Shown here: positions 33,174 to 42,198 of the stretch, one piece after another | How the letters are laid out: the number at the start of each line of letters is the position of its first letter | Position numbering within the stretch: the first letter of the stretch is position 1 | NCBI RefSeq assembly: GCF_014201335.1 | Contig: NZ_JACHEB010000012.1 | Span: 186,001-250,000 of the forward strand | Reading direction: 5' to 3' | DNA: 64,000 nucleotides | Source: Tunturiibacter gelidiferens | GTDB lineage: Bacteria > Acidobacteriota > Terriglobia > Terriglobales > Acidobacteriaceae | Program-made: the position numbers and the translations under genes | Notes under the pieces: generated by a model | What the model saw: the letters and a program-made list of their open reading frames with translations, nothing else | Told to the model about the DNA's origin: nothing | The model's database searches: none

Positions 33174-36164
33174 ATGAATGACCAGATCACAATCCGCGGC
33201 GCACGAACCCACAACCTGAAGGGCATCGACGTCGACATCCCGCACAACGCCCTCACCGTCGTCAGCGGCGTAAGCGGTTCCGGCAAATCCTCGCTCGCAT
33301 TCGACACCGTCTACGCCGAAGGCCAGCGCCGTTACGTCGAATCTCTCTCGGCCTACGCCCGCCAGTTCCTCGAGCGCATCGAAAAGCCCGACGTCGACCA
33401 CATGGACGGCTTGGCCCCCGCCATTGCCATCAAGCAAAAAAACCAAACCCGCAATCCTCGATCCACCGTCGCCACCGCAACCGAGATCTACGACTACCTC
33501 CGCCTCCTCTACGCCCGCTGCGGCACCGTCACCTGCCTCCACTGCGGTGGCATCGTCAAGCACGACACCGTAGACGAAATCATCACCACCCTCTTCGCCC
33601 TACCTGAAGGCACGCGCACCCACGTCCTCTTCCCCATCATCCGCACCGAAGTAAAACTCGAGCCGATGCAGATCGCCACACCCGACGTCGAGGTCGAAGC
33701 CCCCAAGCCCAAAAAGACCGCCGCAAAGAAATCCGCGAAGTCCACAAAGCCCGCAGCGATCGAGACTCTCACCCTTACCGACGCACTCAAAGACCGCCTC
33801 ACCGAACTGCGCCGCCGCGGTTACAACCGTCTCTACCAATCCGGCAAAATCGTAGAATTTTCCACCCCCGAATCTCTCCTCGAACTCGACTTCACCCAAC
33901 CCATCTTCGTCCTCATCGACCGCCTCGCCATCACCCCCGAGAGCCGCGCCAGAATCGTCGACGCCATCGAGACCGGCTACCGTGAATCAGGCGAAGTCCA
34001 ATTCCACACCGTTCCGCGCGAAGAAACCGAACCCGCAACGAAGTATCGATTCTCCGCAGCGTTCGAGTGCACCACCTGCCACCGCGCCTATCGCGAACCC
34101 GAACCGCGTCTCTTCTCCTTCAACAATCCCTACGGCGCATGCCCGCGCTGCCAGGGCTTCGGCAACACCATCGACTTCGATCCCAACCTCATCATCCCCG
34201 ACAAGTCGAAGACCCTCGACGAAGGCGCCATCGCCCCCTGGACTACCACAAAGTACCGCCCCCACCACGGCGAAATGAAGCGTGCCGCTAAAGCCGCTGG
34301 CATCCCCACCGACGTTCCATGGTATGACCTCACACCTGCGCAGCAAGCCTTCATCGAAGACGGCAACGGCACCTTCCCCGGCATCCGCGGCTTCTTCGCC
34401 GCGCTCGAACGCAAAAAATACAAACTCCATGTCCGCGTCTTCCTCTCCAAATACCGCGGCTACGCCCTCTGCCCCGACTGCCGCGGCCAGCGCCTCCGCG
34501 CCGAAGCACGCGCCGTCTTAATCAACAACCAAAACATCTGCGAGACCAGCGCTCTCACCATCACCGCCGCGCAAACCTTCTTTGATAATTTGCAACTATC
34601 ACCGGCACACTTAGAAGTAGCCGGCAAAATCCTCGAAGAAGTCCGCCAGCGCGTCCACTTTCTCCTTCAGGTCGGCCTCGATTACCTCACTCTCGACCGT
34701 CTCAGCTCCACCCTCTCCGGCGGCGAAGCCCAGCGCATCCAGCTCGCAACCTCCCTGGGCTCGCGCCTAGTCGGAGCCCTCTACGTCCTCGACGAGCCCA
34801 GCATCGGCCTCCACACCCGAGATACCGCCAAGCTCATCGGCATCATGAAAGATCTCCGCGACCTCGGCAACACCATCCTCGTCGTCGAGCACGACCCCGA
34901 CGTGATCCGCGCCGCCGACCATCTCCTCGACCTCGGCCCCGGCGCAGGCGAGCTGGGCGGCCATCTCCTTGCCTCCGGCACCGTCGCCGAAGTCACCGCA
35001 AACCCAAACTCCATCACCGGAAAATATCTCTCCGGCCGCCTCACCATCCCCGTCCCCAAACACCGCCGCGAACCCGGCCGCGAGCACCTCAAGCTCACCG
35101 GCGCCCGAATCCACAACCTCCGCGGCGTCGACATCGACATTCCCCTCGGCCTCCTCTGCTGCGTCACCGGTGTCAGCGGCTCCGGCAAATCCACCATCGT
35201 CCACCAGGTCCTCTACCGAGCCCTCATGCAGTCGCTCGGGCAAACCGAAGGCGCCGATCCCGCGCACCTCTATCGCGAACTCTCCGGAACCCAGCACCTC
35301 AACGACGTCATCCTCGTCGACCAGTCCCCCATCGGCCGCACCCCGCGATCTAATCCAGTTACATATATCAAAGCCTTCGACGACATTCGCGCCCTCTTTG
35401 CCGCCCAGCCCGACGCCAAGCGCCGCAGCTTCGGTCCCGGACACTTCTCCTTCAACGTCCCCGGCGGTCGCTGCGACGTTTGCGAAGGCGACGGTACCGT
35501 CACCGTCGAGATGCAGTTCCTCGCCGACATCGAACTCCCATGCGAAGAATGTAACGGAACACGCTACAAATCCTCCATCCTCGACATCCGCTACAAAGGC
35601 AAGAACATCCACGACGTCCTCAACATGACAGTCAAGGAAGCCCTCGTCTACTTCGCCGGCCACCCCAGGATCATCGACAAACTCTACGTCCTCGACGAAG
35701 TCGGTCTCGGCTACGTCCGTCTCGGCCAATCCGCCACCACGCTCTCCGGCGGCGAAGCCCAGCGCGTCAAACTCGCCTCCCACCTCGCCACCGCACGCAG
35801 CATCACCACGCGCAGCTCCAACGACACCGCCGCCAAAGCCCGTAGCCGCACCCTCTACATCCTCGACGAGCCCACCACCGGCCTCCACTTCGACGACGTC
35901 GCCAAACTCCTCGCCGCACTCCGCAAGCTCATCGAAGGCGGCGGCTCCCTCCTCGTCATCGAGCACAACCTCGATGTCATTAAATCCGCCGACTGGGTCA
36001 TCGACATGGGCCCCGAAGGCGGCTCCGGCGGCGGCCAAATCGTAGCCACCGGCACCCCCGAAGAGATCGCCGCCAACCCGCGAAGCCACACCGGCCACTG
36101 GCTCGCTCCCGTCCTCAACCTCGCCGTCCCTAAAGCCGAACCAGAGCTCCAGGTCACCGCGTAG
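33174..36164 (+). CDS. uvrA: UvrABC excinuclease subunit A
   Basis: UvrA is the damage-recognising ABC ATPase of nucleotide excision repair. The 996-residue protein starts TIRGARTHNLKGIDVDIP and has two ATP-binding modules: Walker A GVSGSGKSSLAFDT near residue 38 and GVSGSGKSTIVHQ near residue 665, with two signature LSGGEAQR motifs. Zinc cysteines occur in CTTCH...CPRCQGFG and CDVCEGDG...CEECNGTRY. Residues about 165-200 contain a Lys/Pro/Ala-rich insert (PKPKKTAAKKSAKSTKP). The ATG is 24 nt after lspA with no Shine-Dalgarno; TACACC lies 7 nt upstream. Confidence 0.97.
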   Translation: MNDQITIRGARTHNLKGIDVDIPHNALTVVSGVSGSGKSSLAFDTVYAEGQRRYVESLSAYARQFLERIEKPDVDHMDGLAPAIAIKQKNQTRNPRSTVATATEIYDYLRLLYARCGTVTCLHCGGIVKHDTVDEIITTLFALPEGTRTHVLFPIIRTEVKLEPMQIATPDVEVEAPKPKKTAAKKSAKSTKPAAIETLTLTDALKDRLTELRRRGYNRLYQSGKIVEFSTPESLLELDFTQPIFVLIDRLAITPESRARIVDAIETGYRESGEVQFHTVPREETEPATKYRFSAAFECTTCHRAYREPEPRLFSFNNPYGACPRCQGFGNTIDFDPNLIIPDKSKTLDEGAIAPWTTTKYRPHHGEMKRAAKAAGIPTDVPWYDLTPAQQAFIEDGNGTFPGIRGFFAALERKKYKLHVRVFLSKYRGYALCPDCRGQRLRAEARAVLINNQNICETSALTITAAQTFFDNLQLSPAHLEVAGKILEEVRQRVHFLLQVGLDYLTLDRLSSTLSGGEAQRIQLATSLGSRLVGALYVLDEPSIGLHTRDTAKLIGIMKDLRDLGNTILVVEHDPDVIRAADHLLDLGPGAGELGGHLLASGTVAEVTANPNSITGKYLSGRLTIPVPKHRREPGREHLKLTGARIHNLRGVDIDIPLGLLCCVTGVSGSGKSTIVHQVLYRALMQSLGQTEGADPAHLYRELSGTQHLNDVILVDQSPIGRTPRSNPVTYIKAFDDIRALFAAQPDAKRRSFGPGHFSFNVPGGRCDVCEGDGTVTVEMQFLADIELPCEECNGTRYKSSILDIRYKGKNIHDVLNMTVKEALVYFAGHPRIIDKLYVLDEVGLGYVRLGQSATTLSGGEAQRVKLASHLATARSITTRSSNDTAAKARSRTLYILDEPTTGLHFDDVAKLLAALRKLIEGGGSLLVIEHNLDVIKSADWVIDMGPEGGSGGGQIVATGTPEEIAANPRSHTGHWLAPVLNLAVPKAEPELQVTA

Positions 36165-36314
36165 CTCACCAACAAACTTGACGTGATGCACGGCATAAGA
36201 GAACATTTGATCCCTTCGACAAACTTATTTCCTGAAGGGCTCATAGACACAATCTGACCAGCATCGGGTCTCGGGAAGCAGTTGAAGAGAGAGCTTCCAT
36301 TAGAGGAACCGCGA

Positions 36315-37748
36315 ATGCCGAAAGCGACAAAAGCCTCGCCTGCCAAGGTTCCAACCGCCAGCAAAAAGCTCGCCGACCAGTTCACCGCGCCGCGTCCATC
36401 CGTAACCGACCGTGAAGACGCCGGAAAGCGCCTGAGAACCACCGTGCCAAGGGCAAGCCTCGCGGACAACCAACTCCCGAAGAACCGCAAAGATCCTGTC
36501 GCAATCCTCGAAGCCCAGGCGAAGACCCGGCTCCAGGAACTCGTCCCCGTCCGTTATGCCCGAATGCTGCAATCGCCCTTCGCGTTCCTACGTGGCACAG
36601 CGGCCGTCATGGCGCAGGATCTCGCAGCATCGCAAGTCACTGGCCTTTAGGTTCAGCTCTGCGGTGACATGCACGTCTCAAACTTCGCGGTCTATGCCTC
36701 TCCCGAACGCAACCTTGTCTTCGGCATCAATGACTTCGACGAGACAATCCCCGGACCGTGGGAGTGGGACCTGAAACGGCTCGCAACCAGCGCCGTCGTC
36801 GCCGGTCAATTCATCGGAAAAGATCATGCAGACTGCGAAGCCTACAGCCGCGCAATCGTCAGCTCCTACCGGCAACGTATTCGTGAATTCGCCGAAATGG
36901 GCTATCTGGCCACATGGTATTCCGTCATTCACGAAGACGACATCCTCGCAGCAGCGCCGCCGCAATTTCTGGGCAAATGGAAGAAGGCCATTAACAAGGC
37001 AAAGAAAGGATCACACCTCCAGGTATTGGAGAAGATGACGGACCTGGTCGACAACAAACAACGAATCGTTGAAAACGCTCCGTTCGTCGTGCGCGAGACA
37101 AAGACGGACCAAGGCTTGCCGATTCGCGAAGCTCTAGGACTGTTCCTCGAACAATATCTCGCTTCACTGACCGAAGACCGAAGACAACTCGTCTCACGCT
37201 ATCAGGTCGTGGACGTGGCCCGAAAGGTAGTCGGTGTGGGCAGCGTCGGCACACGTTGTTGGATAGGATTCATGCGAGGCAAGGACGAAGGCGATCCGCT
37301 CTTCCTGCAATATAAGGAAGCTCAGGAGTCCGTACTCGCACCGTACCTGAAGGCACCCAAATTCCAGAACGAAGGCCTTCGCGTAGTGTCCGGACAACAT
37401 CTGATCCAGGGCTCTTCAGACATTCTTCTGGGATGGGGATTCTTCAACAAAACCAGCTTCTACGTTCGTCAGCTACGAGATATGAAAGGCAGCTACGACT
37501 TCGACCCCGCAACCACGAACCACAAAGGGATGGAAGCATACTGTCGCTTGTGCGGTTGGGGTCTTGCTCTGGCGCACGCCAAATCGGGAGACGCCGCAAC
37601 CATCGCAGGCTACCTGGGCAAGACCGACGAGATCGACGAAGCGCTTACCAAATTCGCTTTCTCTTACAGCGAACGAAACGAGCGCGACTACGACAAACTC
37701 AAAGAAGCAGCGCGCACCAAGCGAATCAAAGTCTCTGAAATCGCCTGA
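36315..37748 (+). pseudogene. DUF2252 family gene with in-frame amber codon
   Basis: One continuous reading frame of 478 codons is interrupted once by TAG at 36648-36650, directly between SQVTGL and VQLCGDMHVSNFAVY. In DUF2252 proteins the TGL-x-VQLCGDxHxSNF region is continuous, so the amber replaces a single residue of the conserved core. Downstream motifs are intact: FGINDFDETIPGPWEWDLKRLA and GRCW-like VGVGSVGTRCW, plus a long C-terminal half. The family has a kinase-like fold; its function is unknown. ATG 36315 has GAGGAA about 8 nt upstream. It is either a recent nonsense pseudogene, a sequencing error, or a gene read through. Confidence 0.8.
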
Positions 37749-37796
37749 ACTCTCTAATTTTTCGCCTTTACGCAGTCCATCCCTCGACGAGCCTGT

Positions 37797-37802
37797 TATC
37801 GT
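37797..37802 (+). promoter_or_regulatory. -10-like hexamer before the 37810 gene
   Basis: TATCGT ends 7 nt before the ATG at 37810, with no Shine-Dalgarno, repeating the geometry seen before lpxD and the CYTH gene. Confidence 0.3.
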
Positions 37803-37809
37803 GTAGGCG

Positions 37810-38310
37810 ATGAGAAAGAAGAAGACGACCACCGCCAACGCAATTCGGCAAGCGGAACTGATTCTCAAGCTGTATGAACTACGGCGAGAGACCGTCATGC
37901 GGGAAGCTCGCTCCTATGTAGGCGGCGCGTTTCTTCCCGCATCCGCGAGCGAATTCATCCAAATCGTGAGCGCAGGCGACAAGCAAAGCAGCTTCGTTCT
38001 TCAGGTGTATGGATACTGGCAGATGGTCGCCGCCTTTGTAAAAAGCGGTGCCCTCGATGCCGAGCTGCTCTACGACACTTGCCCTGAGATGTACTTCCAA
38101 TACGCCAAAATTCAACCCTACCTGGCCCAGTTTCGCCAGGAGATGGACCTGCCCGAGTTTGTGATAAACGTCGAACAACTTGTAGAAGGATCACGGACCG
38201 GCCGCAAGCGTCTCGAATCCATGCAAAAGGGCCTGGCAGCCCTCGCCGAAACACGAAGCCGTCCTCCAATCAAGTCACGCGGGAAGAAAGCCAGTCTTCC
38301 CAAAACATGA
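37810..38310 (+). CDS. Conserved-looking helical protein of unknown function
   Basis: A 166-residue, mostly alpha-helical protein with basic ends and no membrane segment. It starts with ELILKLYELRRETVMREAR and continues with QVYGYWQMVAAFVKSGALDAELLYD and MYFQYAKIQPYL. I recall this arrangement from a family frequent in acidobacteria, but without known function. The 3' end is partially duplicated 1.3 kb downstream (39560-39619), on the other side of the P460 gene. No ribosome binding site was seen. Confidence 0.65.
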   Translation: MRKKKTTTANAIRQAELILKLYELRRETVMREARSYVGGAFLPASASEFIQIVSAGDKQSSFVLQVYGYWQMVAAFVKSGALDAELLYDTCPEMYFQYAKIQPYLAQFRQEMDLPEFVINVEQLVEGSRTGRKRLESMQKGLAALAETRSRPPIKSRGKKASLPKT

Positions 38311-38469
38311 GCGCCGGGGTAAAAATAGATCACATCGCGCCGCGTTAGCGCGTGACGGGGCGCAGTAAAAGTAAATACCTCCGCATTCTAATTCCAAACA
38401 TCAGAAGCTTTGTAGGTGACACACGCTGGATCGGACCTTAGAAAATTTCTTTGTGAAGGGGAACCCTCC

Positions 38470-39525
38470 ATGCCTGAACTTATGAGGAAATCGGCGCGTC
38501 TGCCGTGGATTGGTGTCCGGTCCGGTTGTGATCGGAGCGTAGCGCTACAACACAAACTGATGCTTGGCATAATCAGTGCAACGCTGGGCGCCATGCTTCA
38601 AGGTTGCACAGCAGGCAAAACTCCTTCTCAGGGAGAGACCAGTCTGGCCGATGCCGCTAAAGACGTTGCCATTCCCTTGGAGGCAGGCAAGATGAACAAT
38701 CCCCTGCCCGAGACGGACGAAGTTGTGAGCCAGGGCCGCGAGGTGTTTCTCGGGTCGTGCGCCCAATGCCACGGAGCGGATGCGCGCGGAGACAGTGACC
38801 TCGGGCGCAACATGACCCCGCCCGCCATGGACCTGACCTCCGCTCACGTGCAGCACTGGAACGACGCTGAACTGTTTTGGATCATACAGAACGGAGTTCG
38901 CCTCACTGGCATGCCCGCCTGGAAGTCGCGCATCTCAGACAACGACACTTGGAAGCTTGCACGTTTCATCCACAACCTTCCCCGCGTCGGCGCTGCGTCC
39001 GCCTCCACAACTCTCCCGTCACAGGGACAAGCTGTCGTTTCCGCACAGGACAAATACACCCTCAAAGTCCCGAATGGCCTCGCGTTCGCTGAGTTCAGAG
39101 GATACGAAGGCTGGCCGGTGATCGCCATCAGCCATAACGGAGGCGCAGTCGCTGCCATCCTCGGAAACCCTGCAATGATCGATGCCTATAAGGCAGGAAT
39201 TCCCGGTAACGGCAAGCCCTTTCCGGATGGCGCCAGGATGGCGAAGGTCCATTGGGTCGCGAAAGTCGATGCCGGCGAGCCCGGTGCACCCACGGTGCCA
39301 GGCGTCCAGCATGACGTAGACTTCATGGTGAAGGACAGCAAAAGGTTCGCGGACAGCGGCGGATGGGGTTACGGCGTCTTCGAGTTCGACGCCGCTTCCG
39401 GCAAGTTCAGACTCGGCAACTTAGGTGACAAGCCACCGCAGGGGAACGACGCCAAGTGCGGGTTCGCGTGCCATACGGCAGTGAAGACAAAAGATTACGT
39501 TTTCACGGCTTACGGTCAAAGGTGA
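38470..39525 (+). CDS. Cytochrome c / cytochrome P460 fusion lipoprotein
   Basis: A 351-residue predicted lipoprotein (lipobox LQGC after the hydrophobic LMLGIISATLGAM, about residues 30-46). The first domain (about 75-175) is a class I cytochrome c with CAQCHG and a methionine in LTGMPAW. The second (about 195-351) is a cytochrome P460 domain: YTLKVPNGLAFAEFRGYEGWPVIAISH and, at the end, CGFACHTAVKTKDYVFTAYG. Its haem motif is spaced C-x3-C-H rather than C-x2-C-H. P460 enzymes oxidise hydroxylamine or nitric oxide in nitrifiers and methanotrophs; here the electron would pass to the fused cytochrome. AAGGGG lies about 9 nt before the ATG. Confidence 0.88.
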   Translation: MPELMRKSARLPWIGVRSGCDRSVALQHKLMLGIISATLGAMLQGCTAGKTPSQGETSLADAAKDVAIPLEAGKMNNPLPETDEVVSQGREVFLGSCAQCHGADARGDSDLGRNMTPPAMDLTSAHVQHWNDAELFWIIQNGVRLTGMPAWKSRISDNDTWKLARFIHNLPRVGAASASTTLPSQGQAVVSAQDKYTLKVPNGLAFAEFRGYEGWPVIAISHNGGAVAAILGNPAMIDAYKAGIPGNGKPFPDGARMAKVHWVAKVDAGEPGAPTVPGVQHDVDFMVKDSKRFADSGGWGYGVFEFDAASGKFRLGNLGDKPPQGNDAKCGFACHTAVKTKDYVFTAYGQR

Positions 39526-39885
39526 TGGCGTAGGAGCAGAGTGTTCTTATTGTTCTCGTGCAGAAGCTGTTGCCGATGCACGAAGCCGTCCTCCAATAAA
39601 GCCAAGCGCGAAGAAATAGCTCCAACCCATAAAAGTGACAACCGGTTCATCGGACCAAAGCCCCCGACTGTTGCGGGCAGCGGAGTTCGATACGAAACTC
39701 AAGCTTGGCGGGCGAAAGCAGCGTCTGCTAATCTCGCTGACGGCGCCCACGTGTTTCAAATCCAGATATTTTTCGTTGCTCGCTTATGTCGGATGGATAA
39801 CAGATTGCAAGACTCACATCAACGGTTGCGAAAACGTTTAGTTATTAGTAGATATTGAAATGCACGATGTTCGAACAGTAGTCTT
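39526..39885. other. Intergenic region with gene remnant
   Basis: A 360-nt stretch, AT-rich in its second half, holding the duplicated gene end (39560-39619). A frame at 39541-39858 is Cys/Arg/Lys-rich and runs through the remnant in another phase, so it is not accepted. The last 40 nt precede the histidine kinase without a clear ribosome binding site. Confidence 0.5.
39560..39619 (+). pseudogene. Remnant of a second copy of the 37810 gene end
   Basis: Nineteen bases (39579-39597) are identical to 38252-38270 in the 3' end of the gene at 37810, and flanking bases remain similar. The encoded end A-R-S-R-P-P-I-K-P-S-A-K-K-stop parallels T-R-S-R-P-P-I-K-S-R-G-K-K of the intact gene. Nothing similar to the gene's 5' part precedes it, so it is a truncated copy. 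Confidence 0.6.
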
Positions 39886-41874
39886 ATGAATGTGAACTCA
39901 CCTGCTCTGACAGCACGAGCGAAGAGCCTGATTGCCGGAAATAGCGAGATGGCCGATCGCATTCGAGCACACCATTGGAGCGCGACACCACTGGGCCCAA
40001 TAGAGGACTGGTCCGAGACACTCGTCGCGACCGTCAACCTCATGTTGCATTCGCCATTTCCAACGATCCTCTCGTGGGGGCCGGAGATGGTGTTCCTTTA
40101 CAACGATGCGGCAATCCCTACCCTGGTAGGAAAGCATCCGACCGCTCTCGGCGGACTATACCGCGATGTCTTCCATGAGGCTTGGAACCTCGTCAGTGCC
40201 GATCTGGAAGCCTGTTTCTACCAGGGCGTGACGGCGGTCCGGGACAACATGTTAATTCCCATCTTCCTGAATGGAGTCCTGGAGGACCATTACTGGAGCT
40301 ATTCCCTTATCCCGGTCTATGAAAACGCCAGCATCGCAGGCGTCTACGACGCTTACCGCAACACGACCGAGATCGTGGTGGGAGCTCGCAGGCTTCGCGA
40401 AAGTGAAACAAGGCTGAAGCTGGCAACCGAGGTGGCAAAGCTTGGAGTGTTCATGTGGGACACTCTTGAAGATCGCGGTGTCTGGGAAAATGACCGCATG
40501 TACGAGATCTTCGGGCGCTCGCGCGAAGATGGTCCCATCAACGGCACCGCATTCATCAACGAGGTGGTGCATCCCGACTACCGGCAAGCATTTCGAGAGG
40601 CTACAGAATCGACGTTGCAGAATGGAGTGCCATTCCAGTTCGAGGGAATGATCTCGCTTCCGGATAAGACTCTGCGTTGGATCGAGGCTTGTGGGCAACT
40701 CCAACCAAAGATGCATGGTTCAGCCGGCCAGATCCTCGGCACCATACGCGACATCACGGAGATCAAGATAGGCGAGGAGGCACTGCAGAATAGTTCCAAG
40801 CGCGTTTATGAACTCGCGGCAATCGTCGAATCCTCCGACGATGTGATCTTGAGCAAAGATCTCAATGGCATAATCACCAGTTGGAATGCCGCTGCCAGAC
40901 GCGTCTTCGGCTATTCGGCAGAGGAGATGGTTGGCTCGTCGATTCTCAAGCTCATTCCCGATCATCTCCACTCCGACGAGAAGACCATCATCGAAAGCAT
41001 TCGCGCCGGTAAGCGAGTCGAACACTTCGAGACTGTGCGTCTTACAAAGAGCGGCCGCCTGATCGACGTCTCGCTCACAATTTCTCCGATCAGGGATGAT
41101 CTTGGACGAGTCATTGGAGCCTCCAAGATTCTCCGCGATATCTCAGGACGCAAACGGATCGAACAGTCCTTACTGCAGTCAGAAAAAATTGCCGCAACAG
41201 GACGCATGGCGGCGACGATCGCACATGAAATCAATAATCCCCTCGAAGCAGTGATGAATCTGCTCTACCTCCTCCGCCCGATGATTACCGACCCCGTCGG
41301 CATCAACTACCTCAGCTCCGCCGAAGACGAACTTGGCCGCGTCTCGCACATCGCGAAACAGACGCTCGGCTACTACCGTGAACACGCCTCGGCAAGCAAC
41401 GCCTCGCTCACAGAGATCGCTCTCCACGCGATCACGATCTACGAACCGCGCTGTAAAATTGCCGGTATCGAGATCAGGACAGCGCTCCTTTCGTCGGCCA
41501 AAATTGTCTTGCGCCGCGGCGAAATGATGCAGGTGATCTCGAATCTGATCGCGAACTCGATCCACGCGATGCCATCAGGCGGCGTTCTTTCCATCTCGGT
41601 CGAGGACTCGAAAGGTTCACCCGACGGGATTGTGCTGACCATCCAGGACGATGGTGTGGGGATCGCGCCGGAGCATCTGCCGAAGGTGTTCGACGCCTTC
41701 TTCACGACCCGCAGCGCCATAGGAACCGGCATTGGACTGTTTGTCGCGAAGCAGTTTATCGAAGGGCACGGAGGCAAGATCGAAATTGAAAGTAAGAGCG
41801 ACACGGAGAACCACGGTACTGCGGTTCGTATCTTTCTGCCGAGGGCTACTGCGTACCACGGCAACCGAAAGTAG
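39886..41874 (+). CDS. Multi-PAS sensor histidine kinase
   Basis: A soluble 662-residue kinase with no transmembrane helix. It starts with an SATPLGPIEDWSETL-type N-terminal PAS/GAF region (about 30-165) known from PAS kinases with light- or redox-like sensing. A PAS_3 fold follows (about 175-300), then a classic PAS (about 305-425, IVESSDDVILSKDLNGIITSWN). The HisKA motif TIAHEINNPLEAV carries the phosphorylated histidine (about 449). The catalytic domain shows N box NLIANSIHA, G1 DDGVGIAPE and G2 GTGIGLFVAK. No cognate regulator is adjacent; the start lacks a Shine-Dalgarno. Confidence 0.93.
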   Translation: MNVNSPALTARAKSLIAGNSEMADRIRAHHWSATPLGPIEDWSETLVATVNLMLHSPFPTILSWGPEMVFLYNDAAIPTLVGKHPTALGGLYRDVFHEAWNLVSADLEACFYQGVTAVRDNMLIPIFLNGVLEDHYWSYSLIPVYENASIAGVYDAYRNTTEIVVGARRLRESETRLKLATEVAKLGVFMWDTLEDRGVWENDRMYEIFGRSREDGPINGTAFINEVVHPDYRQAFREATESTLQNGVPFQFEGMISLPDKTLRWIEACGQLQPKMHGSAGQILGTIRDITEIKIGEEALQNSSKRVYELAAIVESSDDVILSKDLNGIITSWNAAARRVFGYSAEEMVGSSILKLIPDHLHSDEKTIIESIRAGKRVEHFETVRLTKSGRLIDVSLTISPIRDDLGRVIGASKILRDISGRKRIEQSLLQSEKIAATGRMAATIAHEINNPLEAVMNLLYLLRPMITDPVGINYLSSAEDELGRVSHIAKQTLGYYREHASASNASLTEIALHAITIYEPRCKIAGIEIRTALLSSAKIVLRRGEMMQVISNLIANSIHAMPSGGVLSISVEDSKGSPDGIVLTIQDDGVGIAPEHLPKVFDAFFTTRSAIGTGIGLFVAKQFIEGHGGKIEIESKSDTENHGTAVRIFLPRATAYHGNRK

Positions 41875-42083
41875 TGCCAGGATCTCCGGTCTTCTGGACT
41901 TTCAATGGCTTCACGAGCAGCCCAGTGTCCATTGAATTCGAACTACGAAGTCATAAGGCACCGATGGTCCGCAAATCGGCGGTTACACCCACAATAAGAT
42001 GCGTCCGCCCATAGAGTTTCGTAACAGCCTCCGGCCGCGCCTTCTTGACTGATCTGTTACTCTTAAATCAGAGAAAAGCTGTC

Positions 42084-42110
42084 GAAGCCCGGCCATCCAG
42101 GCCGGGCTTC
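42084..42110. terminator. Strong GC hairpin
   Basis: Perfect 11-bp arms GAAGCCCGGCC (42084-42094) and 42100-42110 around ATCCA. No U-tract follows, so it is either a terminator of the kinase gene or a structured leader element. Confidence 0.5.
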
Positions 42111-42142
42111 CGCACTTAAGAAACCACAGGAAGTCCAAACCT

Positions 42143-42165
42143 AAAGTATCGGGATCGAATACTTT
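42143..42165 (+). promoter_or_regulatory. Operator-like inverted repeat upstream of TPR gene
   Basis: AAAGTAT (42143-42149) and ATACTTT (42159-42165) form a perfect inverted repeat around 9 nt. A second nested pair CTAAAGT/ACTTTAG spans 42141-42176. The position, 35-55 nt before the start codon, suits a repressor or activator site. Confidence 0.4.
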
Positions 42166-42198
42166 GCACACTTTAGGGTAGGAGGGGGAGTACCGGCA

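Larger units (their letters stand above)
41875..42198. other. Regulatory gap before the TPR operon
   Basis: A 324-nt gap with no credible gene. It contains a strong 11-bp hairpin (42084-42110), an operator-like palindrome (42143-42165) and, next to the start codon, the purine tract GGAGGGGGAG that serves as ribosome binding site for the TPR gene. Confidence 0.6.

Noticed and set aside
34767..36206. Reverse-strand frame of 479 codons antisense to uvrA
   Set aside because: Acidic, glycine-rich shadow produced by GC-rich codons of uvrA; no domain, no ribosome binding site.
39541..39858. Forward frame of 105 codons before the PAS kinase
   Set aside because: Crosses the duplicated gene remnant in another phase and has an atypical Cys/Arg-rich start.
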